NCBI RefSeq assembly: GCF_030283145.1
Contig: NZ_JASNWE010000002.1
Location: 434,001-498,000 of the forward strand
Source of the DNA: Actinomadura xylanilytica
Lineage (GTDB): Bacteria; Actinomycetota; Actinomycetes; Streptosporangiales; Streptosporangiaceae
DNA length: 64,000 nucleotides
Direction of reading: 5' to 3'
The notes beneath the pieces are model-generated. The model saw only the letters and a program-made list of their open reading frames with translations, ran no database searches and was not told the DNA's origin. Positions 44,614 through 52,604 of the stretch are shown piece by piece; within the stretch, counting starts at the first letter, position 1, and every line of letters begins with the position of its first letter. Both the position numbers and the translations under genes were made by a program.

Positions 44614-44956
44614 AGCGTTGCGCGCCCGTACGGCATGTGTCTTCGAGGAGACCAACGGCCCGGTCAAGCACGAGGCGTCGTGCCATTAGCGTGCCATTAG
44701 GGGCGGTCAGTGAGGGGTACTCACGGTCACTTGCGGCGTCGATTTCCGTCACCCGCTCCACCGCGCCTAGGTTCCGATGCCACCGCACAGATCAGCATGA
44801 GCGGTCTTCCGGTGGCTGTAAGCCCAAGGGCAGGGCACGAGTGTGTGACGCCCCGTCTGTGCTTGCTCCGCGGCAAGTCATTCGCTTATTGGGTTCACCC
44901 GAAGACGTCTGCCCTCTACAATCTTCGTACTTTATCGGCGAGTTTGAGGAGTTTTC

Positions 44957-45397
44957 GTGTCGGCCAACGCCAAGCTCCGGGGTCATTTGAGCCCCCATAT
45001 GCAGGATGAGGAGACGATCGACGTGGCGGTCGTCGCCCAACTCAAACGCGGGATGAAGCAGCACCTGGCAAAGAATCTGGCAACTGGGCTGGCAACCGGG
45101 CTGGCGACGACGGCAGCCACAGGCGGTGTCGGGCTGATCGCGTTCGCCTCTCTGCCGGCGGTGTGGGTCGTAGTGACATCTCAGCGGGTCCTGATGTACG
45201 CCAAGACCAGCAGCGCCTCCAAGCCGGGCAAGCTGGTGTTTGAGGCGCCCCGGCAGGCCGTCACCGCCAGTATGAAGTCCCGGCTGTTCACTCAGGTAAT
45301 CATCGCCGACCGCAGCGATGGCCAATCGCTGGCTCGGCTGAACCTCGGACTCAGGAGAAAGCGCGCCAACAGCATCGTCGTCTCCGTCGAACGCTGA
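44957..45397 (+). CDS. Hypothetical PH-like membrane-associated protein
   Basis: The product has 146 residues. A charged N-terminus (HMQDEETIDVAVVAQLKRGMKQHL) leads to a short ATGLATGLATTAATGG repeat and a hydrophobic segment (about 57-80, GLIAFASLPAVWVVVTSQRVLMY). Beta strands follow, with a basic end (LNLGLRRKRANSIVVSVER), as in bacterial PH/YdbT-like domains. The start is GTG after GAGGAG. It probably represents element cargo; no function can be assigned. Confidence 0.65.
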   Translation: MSANAKLRGHLSPHMQDEETIDVAVVAQLKRGMKQHLAKNLATGLATGLATTAATGGVGLIAFASLPAVWVVVTSQRVLMYAKTSSASKPGKLVFEAPRQAVTASMKSRLFTQVIIADRSDGQSLARLNLGLRRKRANSIVVSVER

Positions 45398-45462
45398 GCC
45401 GAATACGGGCCGAGATTCGGAGGCATAGGGAAGAAACGACAGGTCAGGCGCGTATGGCGGTG

Positions 45463-45516
45463 GGACTGTAAATCCGTCGGCTTAGCCTTCCCAGGTTCGA
45501 ACCCTGGACCCGCCAC
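45463..45516 (+). other. tRNA-Tyr 3'-half (attachment-site scar)
   Basis: From GACTGTAAATCC (anticodon GTA loop) through the variable arm and the T-arm CCAGGTTCGAACCCTGG to ACCCGCCA, this is the 3' part of a tRNA-Tyr without D-arm or 5' acceptor strand. It cannot make a tRNA. It is followed by a terminator and an integrase remnant, so it marks an element from a tRNA-Tyr site. Confidence 0.75.
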
Positions 45517-45531
45517 ACCAGCAGCAACAAT

Positions 45532-45558
45532 CCCTGACCAGGCAGAACCCGGTCAGGG
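45532..45558 (+). terminator. Terminator after tRNA-Tyr half
   Basis: CCCTGACC (45532-45539) pairs with GGTCAGGG (45551-45558). The arm core is the same as at 42906 and 46097, showing that the modules share ancestry. Confidence 0.7.
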
Positions 45559-45646
45559 GCTGTTCTCGTCATGTCCGGCTGTCGGTGATCGTTTACGGCT
45601 CTCTACGGGTGGCTGGGTGGAATACGGGTTGAAGTCTGGCGCCTCG

Positions 45647-45859
45647 TTAGACCTCGTCGACCGCGCTCCGCAGGAGATCCTCCGGCGTCCGGTGGACCTG
45701 GGTTGCTTGGGAGATCCGGCGCTTGGCTTCCTCTGCCTGCCCGACAACGCACTTGGCGTAGACGCGTAGGAGTACGGCCACGCTGCGGCCGGCCCACTCG
45801 GCCACTTGTGCGGGCGGCACTCCCGCGCTGAGCCACGTGGAGACGGCGGCATGCCGGTC
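45647..45859 (-). pseudogene. Tyrosine recombinase C-terminal remnant 2
   Basis: It retains DRHAAVSTWLSAGVPPAQVAEWAG, then RSVAVLLRVYAKCVVGQ and a C-terminal extension, aligning closely with remnant 1. The catalytic segment is damaged: the box II His (GHS) is Arg (GRS), and sequence before DRH is unrelated. It points toward the tRNA-Tyr half. Confidence 0.75.
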
Positions 45860-46044
45860 GAGAGCCAGCGTTTCAGAAGTGGGGCGCCACCTGGTGACGA
45901 CGGACGACTGACCACGTGGGGGGCCGGCAGATGCTGGCCCCCACGTGGCTCCTGGTGCTCCCGTGCCTTGCAAGGCGTGTGCTGAATACGTGCCGAAGTT
46001 GCATGCCACGGGGGCAAAGCAGCAGGTCACACGGACAATGCTAG

Positions 46045-46093
46045 TTGGACTGTAAAGCGGAGGGTCGGCGATTCGACCCGCCCCTGCCCACCT
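46045..46093 (+). other. Mosaic Tyr/Phe tRNA 3'-half
   Basis: The left end (GGACTGTAAA) matches the tRNA-Tyr anticodon loop, while the rest (GCGGAGGGTCGGCGATTCGACC and on to CCTGCCCACC) matches tRNA-Phe with small changes and one base lost. The switch falls inside the anticodon loop, where integrases of this type cut and exchange strands. Confidence 0.65.
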
Positions 46094-46096
46094 TCA

Positions 46097-46129
46097 CACC
46101 TCTGACCAGCAGGAACACGGTCAGAGGTG
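46097..46129 (+). terminator. Terminator after mosaic tRNA half
   Basis: CACCTCTGACC (46097-46107) pairs with GGTCAGAGGTG (46119-46129). No integrase sequence is recognisable directly after it, so this module has lost its recombinase gene. Confidence 0.7.
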
Positions 46130-46408
46130 CTCTCATTTCCGGCCTCGAAGCGGCCTCAAGCGGATGCACACCGCTCGAACACCTTCCGCCTATCGCACAC
46201 ACGAAGCCTCCCGCCCCAACTCAGCGAACCGAACTCCACGACCGCCACACCCGTACCCGCAGCCGGCAACGGCACAGCGAACGCCGCTCCGGGGCCCTCA
46301 GCGGCAGAAGAGTGCGTCTGGGACGTTGGCGACACCAAATATTCGGTGGCCCTACCCGGCCCACGGTGGTGAAGTGACGGAGTGAAGCAGCAGCGCAAGC
46401 GGCGGTCC

Positions 46409-47391
46409 ATGGGGCGCACGACGCCCCTTCCCGTACGCCACCACGCACGCATCGCCGCAGCTCAGAGCGGCGATGCACGAGTGAACGCCTCGATCGGCCC
46501 CAGCGGCGAGGTCATCGCACTGTGGACGGCCGCCGCCGACGTGCCGTGAGGTCGACTACGACGCAACCAGGCCGGGCCGTCTTCCCAGACCCTCGGGCTC
46601 CTCGCCCGGTGACCACTCGGGTGACGCTGCACTCGCCGACGCTGGCCAACGTAACCACGATCCGCGACTTCCCGCTCGCGCACCCGACCGTCCAGCCGCT
46701 GCCGAACGGCCGGGTTCTCGCCGTGGGCGCCAGGGCTCGATGGCGCCGGGACGGTCCAGACCGCAATGCGATCATCTACTCCGCCGACGGAACCACTCTT
46801 GCCGCCGAAACGCTCGGGGACGGCATCCAACACGTCTTCACCACCGGCACCGGTCACGTCTGGGTGGGCTACTTCGACGAAGGCGTCTACGGCAACCGCG
46901 GCTGGGGCGAGCCCGGCTCCCAGGAACCGATCGGCTCCTGCGGGCTCACACGATTCTCCCCGGATCTGAAGGCCGACTGGCGGTTCCCCTCCCACGTGGA
47001 CAACCCGTGGGGCGCGATCAGCGACTGCTATGCGCTCAACGTCGACGCGGACACCGCCTGGACGTGCTACTACACGGGCTTCCCCATCATCCGCATTCAC
47101 GATGGGACTCTCACCAGCTGGCACGGCGACGGCACCGCCGCAAAGGCGCTCATCACCGACGGCTCACGCATCGCCCTGTACGGCGGATACAACACCGACC
47201 GCGACCGCCTGTTCGCCGGACAACTCGCCGATGGCCGAATGCGGGGCACCGGGGAATACCGAGTCGTACTCCCGGACGGGCAGAAACTCCCCAGCGACGC
47301 GCTTGTCATCGGACGCGGCCCCGACCTACACATCCTCACAGACGCGGACTGTTACCGGCTCGACCTCAGCGACATCCCAGCCGAACCATGA
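46409..47391 (+). pseudogene. Beta-propeller-like protein gene with a frameshift
   Basis: An N-terminal frame from ATG 46409 (ending IGPSGEVIALWTAAADVP, stop at 46547-46549) continues in a second frame from about 46540 as STTTQPGRAVFPDPRAPRPVTTR to the stop at 47391. Both halves have the same blade-like pattern (SADGTTLAAETLGDGIQHVF, TGTGHVWVGYFDEGVYG), so one gene appears split by a one-base loss near 46545. The second part alone could start at GTG 46522 or 46609 and still encode about 260 residues. No family function is known to me. A sequencing error is the main alternative to real decay. Confidence 0.6.
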
Positions 47392-47397
47392 CGCCGC

Positions 47398-47676
47398 CCG
47401 CAGGCTACGGCGGTGATTGTTGAGGACGTTGGCGGCGACTCCATAGAGCCAGGGCAGCAGCAAGTCCGTGCTCAGCCGTACCTTGGCCCGCCGCCGCCAG
47501 GTCTCCATGAAGATCACGGAGGTGAGGTCCTCGGCCGCCGACCAGTCCGCCGTTCGCCGGAAGCAGTAGTTGTAGATCGTGCGCGAATGCCGATCGAAGA
47601 GCTCACCGAAGGCTCGCTCGTCGCCGTCCCGCGCACGGATCCACAACTCCCTGTCCGGAGGGGGTTCGAGGGTCAT
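47398..47676 (-). pseudogene. Truncated ECF sigma factor
   Basis: Only region 2 is left: GDERAFGELFDRHSRTIYNYCFRRTADWSAAEDLTSVIFMETWRR and PWLYGVAANVLNNHRRSLRAA. Downstream, where region 4 should follow, the frame enters the end of the convergent propeller gene and stops. The gene was cut off at about 47400, probably by the rearrangement that brought the propeller gene here. It cannot recognise -35 elements and is taken as non-functional. Confidence 0.7.
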
Positions 47677-47823
47677 GGCCTTCTAGTGTCCGCTCCGCCC
47701 CTTCGGTTCCCTCCCGGTTCGATCGGCCGCCGAGACCGCAACGGGCGGCAGGCCGGGTTGAGAGGACGCGTCCAAGTGCGTGCGTGGGTCCGGGGGGCGC
47801 GGAAGATCTTCTAGCCTGGCCGG

Positions 47824-48366
47824 ATGGCGGAAAACACCGAGGACCTCGCGCTTCCCACCGCGCTCGCCGAAGTCGCCGCGATCGGCTTCACCTGGGAGTG
47901 GGACGAGGAGACGGACGAAGGGCGCGGCGTCGACTTCGAGATCTACGAGCGGATCGAGGATCCCGCCCGGACCGCATGGTGGTTCCGGCTGTGGACCGGC
48001 AACCCCGAGGTCGATGGCGGTCAGTTCCGGTTCTTCGGCACGACCGGCGCCGGTGACTACGCCGGCTTCTGGCTCGTGCGACCCGGGGCGCCGCTCATCG
48101 ACCAGCCAGTCGTCTACGTCGGCTCCGAAGGCGAGCACGAGGTGCTCGCCGGCGACCTCGGCGACCTGCTCTGGGTGTTCGCCGCCGGCCTCGGGCCCGC
48201 CGAAGCCTCCACCGAATCCGATCCCGCCGCCGAACCCCACGCCGGCTTCCGCGCCATCGCCGAGCGTCACGCGTCCGGCCGGCGGCGTCCGCCCGAGGAG
48301 ATCGTCGCCGCGGCGCAGGCCGAATTCCCGGACTTCCACGAGCACATCGCCGCTCTGATCCGCTGA
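47824..48366 (+). CDS. Hypothetical protein, SMI1/KNR4 (SUKH)-like character
   Basis: The 180-residue product is acidic. It begins LALPTALAEVAAIGFTWEWDEETDEGRGVDFEIYERIEDP and includes QFRFFGTTGAGDYAGFWLVRPG and HEVLAGDLGDLLWVFAAGLGP. The last two resemble the SUKH pattern in which a displayed mixed sheet ends in a DL..FL-type helix. SUKH proteins are often immunity proteins against toxins, but no toxin gene is adjacent and the similarity is faint. The ribosome site is weak. It lies in the element-rich region and is likely cargo. Confidence 0.6.
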   Translation: MAENTEDLALPTALAEVAAIGFTWEWDEETDEGRGVDFEIYERIEDPARTAWWFRLWTGNPEVDGGQFRFFGTTGAGDYAGFWLVRPGAPLIDQPVVYVGSEGEHEVLAGDLGDLLWVFAAGLGPAEASTESDPAAEPHAGFRAIAERHASGRRRPPEEIVAAAQAEFPDFHEHIAALIR

Positions 48367-49053
48367 GCGGACGGTCGGTCCATGTCATCGGCGGGCGGGC
48401 GATCGCTGCCGCGAGGCTTCCGGTGCTCGGGCCCTGGTCGTCCCTGCGCTCCGGTCCGCTTGCCTCCGGAGTCCACGGGTGCTGTCGTCGTTCTGACCAG
48501 GCCGAGGATGCGCAGGTCAGCGGCTACAGCGGCGGGCCATTAGCCAGGGTGATCAAGGGGCAGTCACGGTCACTTGCGGTACGGCGCTGCGTCAGGTCAG
48601 CGGTGCCAGCAGGCCCGACCGGAACTCTTCCCAAGCTGAAGTCTCATGGGAACGTGGTCTCGGTCGAGCAGGCGCTCGATGTGGCTTAGCAACCATCTCC
48701 GCATGCCGAGCGTCTCAGTCAGTGGTCCGTCCGTTGGGCTATGGGGCAGGAAGCCGGTTCGACGCCGGCCGAGGGTGTCTCACTCGGATCTCTAGCCTTG
48801 ATCTCACTCACGGTCCTGGGTAACTGGCTCCTGGACATGGTCAAGCGCAGGCAGAGTGACGAGCCATGGAGGAACGTTCTGATCTTCTCCAAGTGGTCGT
48901 GAGCAGCCTCGCGGGAAGCGTCCTCCTGCCCACAGCCGAGCGGACGGGCGACGGCAACGTTGACGGCAAAGACAGCGACCGAAGCGCACCACGGGCGTCC
49001 GTCAGGCACCGCCTGACCTCCGTTGGTGTGTGGGCGCAGGGTGGTTGCTACAT
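48367..49053. other. Degenerate mobile-element sequence
   Basis: No intact gene. It contains the dispersed repeat at 48415 and a decayed copy of the integrase 3' end near 48535-48585, similar to sequence near 44683-44735 (shared CATTAG and CACGGTCACTTGCGG blocks). It also has a tRNA-like T-arm (GCCGG-TTCGACG-CCGGC, 48753-48769). These look like scars of further insertions. Confidence 0.45.
48415..48464 (+). repeat. Dispersed repeat, copy 1 (partner at 51054)
   Basis: This block of about 50 bp (starting GGCTTCCGGTGCTCGGGCC and including CCCTGCGCTCCGG and CTTGCC) recurs at 51054-51104 with few differences. Neither copy lies in a credible gene. It is probably a piece of a common element backbone. 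Confidence 0.6.
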
Positions 49054-49099
49054 CTGAAAAGCGGAAGGTCGGCGGTTCGACCCCGCCCCTGCCCACCTC
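49054..49099 (+). other. tRNA-Phe 3'-half, exact copy (attachment-site scar)
   Basis: The 46 bases are identical to 42846-42891 of the intact tRNA-Phe gene, beginning at the anticodon loop CTGAAAA. The 5' half is missing. Such an exact duplication is what remains as attR when an element integrates into a tRNA gene and rebuilds it. Confidence 0.85.
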
Positions 49100-49110
49100 A
49101 CCTGAGCAGC

Positions 49111-49148
49111 AAAAACGCCCCGGAGCCTACATGGCCCGGGGCATTTTT
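49111..49148. terminator. Bidirectional terminator with A/T runs
   Basis: GCCCCGG (49117-49123) and CCGGGGC (49136-49142) are flanked by AAAAAC and ATTTTT, so transcription can end in both directions. A near copy is at 52605. Confidence 0.85.
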
Positions 49149-49173
49149 GACGGCAACCTTGACGGCAACGTCC

Positions 49174-49515
49174 TCAGCCGAGCACATCTCCCAGCTTCCG
49201 CAGCGCGGCCCGCTTGTCCTCCAGCGAGGTGTGAGCGTAGATCGTCATCGTCACTTCGATATCGCTGTGCCCGACGATCTCCTTGACGACGTTGGGCGCG
49301 ACACCGAGGGCGAGCAGCAGCGAGACGCAGGTGTACCGGATGTCGTGGAAACGGACCGAGCCCAGCCCGGCGGCCCCACGGACACGCCCCCAGCTACGAC
49401 GGAGATTGTCCGTACCGGCCGTGGTCGGCACGAAGACCGCACCCTCGTATCGCCCGTCCTTGCGTTGGTAGATCGTTCCTTCTCCGTTCGCGCGCTTGCG
49501 CGAGCGTACGGCCAT
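49174..49515 (-). pseudogene. Tyrosine recombinase with large internal deletion, remnant 3
   Basis: The frame joins an integrase N-terminus (MAVRSRKRANGEGTIYQRKD and GRYEGAVFVPTTAGT) directly to a C-terminus (GSVRFHDIRYTCVSLLLALG, NVVKEIVGHSDIEVTMTIYAHT). About 250 residues, with the core-binding domain and the first catalytic Arg, are gone, yet the frame is kept over 113 residues. The HxxR His is also Tyr (DIRYT). It cannot be catalytically active; a DNA-binding remnant protein is conceivable. Confidence 0.8.
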
Positions 49516-49964
49516 CAGCGAGCTGGCGGGAATCGCCACCCTCACCCGGAACGAAGTCTCCCGCTGGGAGCGCGGCGAACGCGTCCCGACGACTGGTTGC
49601 CCTACATCGCCCGCGCCCACAACATCCGGCTTTCGGTGCTGGAACGCATGGCCGCCCACGCCCGAGGCGACCAGCCCGCCACCGAGGACGCCCCGTCGAC
49701 CTGTCGGCCCTGTTCCCCGGGGGTCAGCCGCTCAAAACGCGCATCGCCAACGCCTGGCACAGCCGCACGGTCGCCAACGCCGGCGCCGGCCCCGCCCTGG
49801 TCCTGGTCCTGGTCGGCGGCTACGCCGGATCAGACCTGTCCGGCTGGGCCGTCCTAGACGAGGACACCCTCACCCGCCGCATGACCGAACGTCTGCTCAC
49901 CTCACTCGGCGCAGATCCCCACGACCGCCACACCCCGTTCACCGAACCAGACTCTCCAGGCTAA
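49496..49964 (+). pseudogene. Frameshifted XRE regulator of an integrative element
   Basis: Three frames together spell an element-type regulator. The first is AISELAGIATLTRNEVSRWERGERVP (HTH recognition helix). The second is DDWLPYIARAHNIRLSVLERMAAHARGD. The third is DLSALFPGGQPLKTRIANAWHSRTVANAG to GSDLSGWAVLDEDTLTRRMTERLL, ending TAA at 49962. At least two frameshifts and a missing N-terminus mean it is dead. The 5' end overlaps the start of integrase remnant 3 on the other strand. Confidence 0.65.
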
Positions 49965-50005
49965 TAGACCCCACCGCTAGGACCATACCGATAGGACTGT
50001 TAAGT

Positions 50006-50021
50006 TAGACCCATGAGTCTA
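50006..50021. promoter_or_regulatory. Inverted repeat at SDR gene start
   Basis: TAGAC-N6-GTCTA lies 15 bases before the preferred start codon of the SDR gene and covers the alternative ATG at 50013. It suits a repressor operator, but no regulator gene is adjacent. Confidence 0.35.
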
Positions 50022-50036
50022 GTTAGGGAGACGTCA

Positions 50037-50876
50037 TTGAAGACCATCGTGATCACCGGGGGCACCGACGGCATCGGCAGGGGACTGGGCCTGCACTACC
50101 TGGGCCGCGGCGACCGGGTGATCGTCGTCGGCAGCAACCCGGACAAGGGCCGCCGGTTCCTGGAGGAGGCCCAGGCCATCGGCTCGGGCGAGCGCGCCGC
50201 ATACATTCAGGCCGATCTGAGTCTGGTGGCCGAGAACCGGCGGGTCGTCGCCGAAATTGCGCAGAGCCACCCGGTCGTGGACGCCCTGGTGCTGGCCGCG
50301 CGCTACTACCGCTCGACCCGCCGCGAGACCGCCGAGGGCATCGAGCACAACTTCGCGCTGTTCTACCTCAGCCGGTATCTGTTCAGCCACGGCCTGGCCG
50401 ACCGGCTGGAGGCAGGGGAACAGCCAGTGATCCTCAACCTGGCCGGACCGGGCGGTGACCTGTCGGCAATGAACTGGGACGACCTCCAGTTCACCCGCGA
50501 CTACCGGCCGGACCGGATCATGGCGCAATGCGGCAAACTCAGCGACCTGGCCGGCGTCGAATTCACCACCGCACACCCCGGCACCAGGATCCGTTACGTC
50601 CTGACGCATCCCGGCCTGACCGCCACCGGATTCACCGGTGACTACAACGAGGCCGACGCTGCGCTGGTCGCCGGAATGCACGACCGCGGCCAGCCGGTCG
50701 ACGCGGCCGTGGACATGCTGCGACGCCACCTCGACAACCCCGACCCAGAACCCTTGAGCGCCTACATGCAGCACACCAAGATCGACGTGGGCGGCGCGCC
50801 CTTCGACCCCGCCGCCGCGCGACGGTTGGCGAACATCACCCAGACCGTGCTCTCCGGGAGCGGCCAACCGGCCTAG
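50037..50876 (+). CDS. Short-chain dehydrogenase/reductase-like protein lacking the catalytic Tyr
   Basis: The product has about 279 residues. TIVITGGTDGIGRGLGLHYL is the cofactor-binding glycine motif, and GDRVIVVGSNPDKG suggests NADP. Where SDRs have YxxxK, this protein reads AQCGK (in RIMAQCGKLSDL), so the tyrosine is absent; similar atypical SDRs exist and may bind cofactor without classic catalysis. TTG at 50037 is preferred because GGGAG lies six bases upstream and the protein then begins with KTIVITGG; the ATG at 50013 would add eight residues. It is probably cargo in the hotspot. Confidence 0.82.
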   Translation: MKTIVITGGTDGIGRGLGLHYLGRGDRVIVVGSNPDKGRRFLEEAQAIGSGERAAYIQADLSLVAENRRVVAEIAQSHPVVDALVLAARYYRSTRRETAEGIEHNFALFYLSRYLFSHGLADRLEAGEQPVILNLAGPGGDLSAMNWDDLQFTRDYRPDRIMAQCGKLSDLAGVEFTTAHPGTRIRYVLTHPGLTATGFTGDYNEADAALVAGMHDRGQPVDAAVDMLRRHLDNPDPEPLSAYMQHTKIDVGGAPFDPAAARRLANITQTVLSGSGQPA

Positions 50877-51496
50877 AAGGCCGTCCTGCGATCCACAACG
50901 AGCGCTGTCCCCGATCGCCGTGATCGGCCCCAACGACATCGACGGGCAGGGCATGAATGCGTGGACTCCCGTGCGGGCCTGCCGGTCCCACTGGAGGCGC
51001 CCGCCGAACTGCTGACGCGGGCCAGGTAACTCGTTCGGGGAACATGTTCGGGCGGCTTCCGGTGCTCGGGCCGTGGCCAGCCCTGCGCTCCGGGTCCACT
51101 TGCCCTCGAACCATGCGGGTGCTGCCGCAGGTCAAAGCAACTGCTGTACAGCACAGAAGTACAGCAATAGCCCCTCACAACGCTTATACGATCTTCCAGC
51201 GGCACACGTCGCGAGCCGGGTCAGACCATGTCGGTCCAGGAGCGCCGGTGGTTCGCCAGGTGGTCACGGGCGCGGGGCCTGGCAGGATGCGCGGCGCGCC
51301 TAGCGATTGACTTCCCCGGTCAGCGCCGACAAGCGTGACGGAAACCCTGACGGCAACGTCGACCACCAACCCCACCCATCGGCACACGTCCAGCACCGTC
51401 CGACCTCGGCAGATGGTGCGGCGGCAGGGGGATCGCTACTTCTGAATAGCGGACGGTCACCCGACCGACCTTGGCTCAGTTGAGCGAGCCTGAAGC
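50877..51496. other. Region without intact genes
   Basis: 620 bases of degenerate sequence. It includes the second copy of the 50-bp dispersed repeat (51054-51104) and a CTGTACAGCACAGAAGTACAG stretch with imperfect dyad symmetry near 51142-51165. No coding frame is convincing. Confidence 0.4.
51054..51104 (+). repeat. Dispersed repeat, copy 2 (partner at 48415)
   Basis: It matches 48415-48464 (GGCTTCCGGTGCTCGGGCC, CCCTGCGCTCCGG, CTTGCC shared). The copies lie in the same orientation, 2.6 kb apart. Confidence 0.6.
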
Positions 51497-51595
51497 GGGG
51501 GTCTCGCGACCCCCAGCCCCCCGCGGGCCGGAGGGCCCGCCCGCGCGAAGCTGTCTGTCACACCGTCTCGTCGTTCGCGCGGGCGCACCCTCCGG
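51497..51595 (+). repeat. Double stem-loop element, copy 2
   Basis: Hairpin A is GGGGGTC/GACCCCC (51497-51514). Hairpin B pairs CCGGAGGG with CCCTCCGG (8 bp, outer) and CCCGCGCGAA with TTCGCGCGGG (10 bp, inner), separated by four unpaired bases on each side. The loop holds CTGTCTGTCACAC. It is followed by GCGTGCGTGCTAAC, which is also related to sequence after copy 3. Confidence 0.8.
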
Positions 51596-51721
51596 GACGG
51601 GCGTGCGTGCTAACAACGGCGCTACAGCGAGGTTGAATGATCTTGGACGGGTGTGGACGTCCGGGCGGGCGCGGTGCTGGTCAGGGACTCGTGGGGACTG
51701 CGCTGGACGACGCTGATCTTG

Positions 51722-51766
51722 CTACGGATCAGAAGGTTGGGGGTTCGAATCCCTCCGGCTGCACCA
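51722..51766 (+). other. tRNA-Arg 3'-half (attachment-site scar)
   Basis: CTACGGATCAGAAGG is the anticodon loop and 3' stem of tRNA-Arg (ACG). The T-arm GGGGTTCGAATCCC and a terminal GCACCA follow. The sequence before the loop does not pair, so the 5' half is absent. The boundary again lies at the anticodon loop. Confidence 0.75.
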
Positions 51767-51768
51767 GG

Positions 51769-51900
51769 TCAATGGCCCCTTCCAGACCTGGAAGGGGCCA
51801 TTGCTGTGCCGTGGGAGCCACGGTGGGAGCCACGCGCCCAGTGCAACCTGAGCACCTCACCGCGCCGCAACCCGTACGCGAGCGCGATCATGACCGCTAT
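51769..51900 (-). pseudogene. Tyrosine recombinase fragment, remnant 4
   Basis: This 43-codon frame contains MIALAYGLRRGEVLRLHW, the box I region with the first catalytic Arg of actinomycete integrases. It is joined at once to a C-terminal tail (RGSHRGSHGTA) and a stop inside the terminator. Everything between box I and the tail is deleted. It points at the tRNA-Arg half. Confidence 0.65.
51771..51802. terminator. Perfect 15-bp terminator stem after tRNA-Arg half
   Basis: AATGGCCCCTTCCAG and CTGGAAGGGGCCATT are fully complementary with a two-base loop. The A/T ends make it bidirectional. Confidence 0.85.
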
Positions 51901-52202
51901 CTAGATAGCGATGCCCGGTCACCTCATCAAGGGCGGCGGCGCTCAGGCCGCTGTGCGGCCCCGCGCCAGGCCGCCCGGAGCGTGCGGCGTGGGCGCCAGT
52001 CACCGGACGGCCGCGCATCGTGCCACGTCCGTCGGCCTCGCCCCGTCCGCCCGCCGCGGGCCGCACCGCCGCCAAGTCCTAAGCGGCGCCGTTGCGCCGA
52101 GGCCCGTTCGTCAATGGGCATCAGGCCGTGACCGTAGTCGAGCGTTGTTGCAACTCATCAGGGTCAGCACGGGGCGTTTCTGGTTGAGCGAATTCGATCA
52201 AC

Positions 52203-52303
52203 GGGGCCTTCGCAGCCCCCTTGACCCCCGCGACCCGGAGGGCACTCCCGCGCGAAACGGTCTGTCTGAGACTGGGCGCCGTTCGCGCGGGAGCACCCTC
52301 CGG
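52203..52303 (+). repeat. Double stem-loop element, copy 3
   Basis: Hairpin A is GGGGC/GCCCC (52203-52219). Hairpin B (52235-52303) has the same CCGGAGGG/CCCTCCGG outer and CCCGCGCGAA/TTCGCGCGGG inner stems as copy 2, but different unpaired bases and a loop with GGTCTGTCTGAGAC. It precedes a tRNA-Phe half by about 245 bases. Confidence 0.8.
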
Positions 52304-52547
52304 GTTGGCGTGGGCGCTAACGGTGGTGCTGACAACGACCGAGCCCTGGATCTCGCTCATCGACCGCTCCCAACGACGCCGGACCAGGCAACATGAGCGA
52401 CACGTTCGACGGCTGAAAGCGCGAGGTCAGTATCGCCGAGACCGTCAGCAACAGTGACAGCAACAGCGGCAACCGGCCCCAATCACGGGCGCATACTGGC
52501 AGCCGGTCAGCCTCGATCGATGCTCGCGCGGCAGGGGTGTTGCTTAG

Positions 52548-52593
52548 CTGAAAAGCGGAAGGTCGGCGGTTCGCCCCAGCCCCTGCCCACCTC
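52548..52593 (+). other. tRNA-Phe 3'-half, imperfect copy
   Basis: It matches the 46-base att core of the intact tRNA-Phe with two substitutions in the T-loop region (TTCGCCCCAGCC instead of TTCGACCCCGCC), which break the T-arm. It is the last scar of the array and is older or less constrained than the copy at 49054. Confidence 0.8.
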
Positions 52594-52604
52594 ACACGAG
52601 CAGC

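Noticed and set aside
48720..48790. Possible further tRNA 3'-half
   Set aside because: There is a T-arm-like GCCGG-TTCGACG-CCGGC, but no recognisable anticodon arm or acceptor end. Too degenerate to assign to a tRNA, so mentioned only as element debris.
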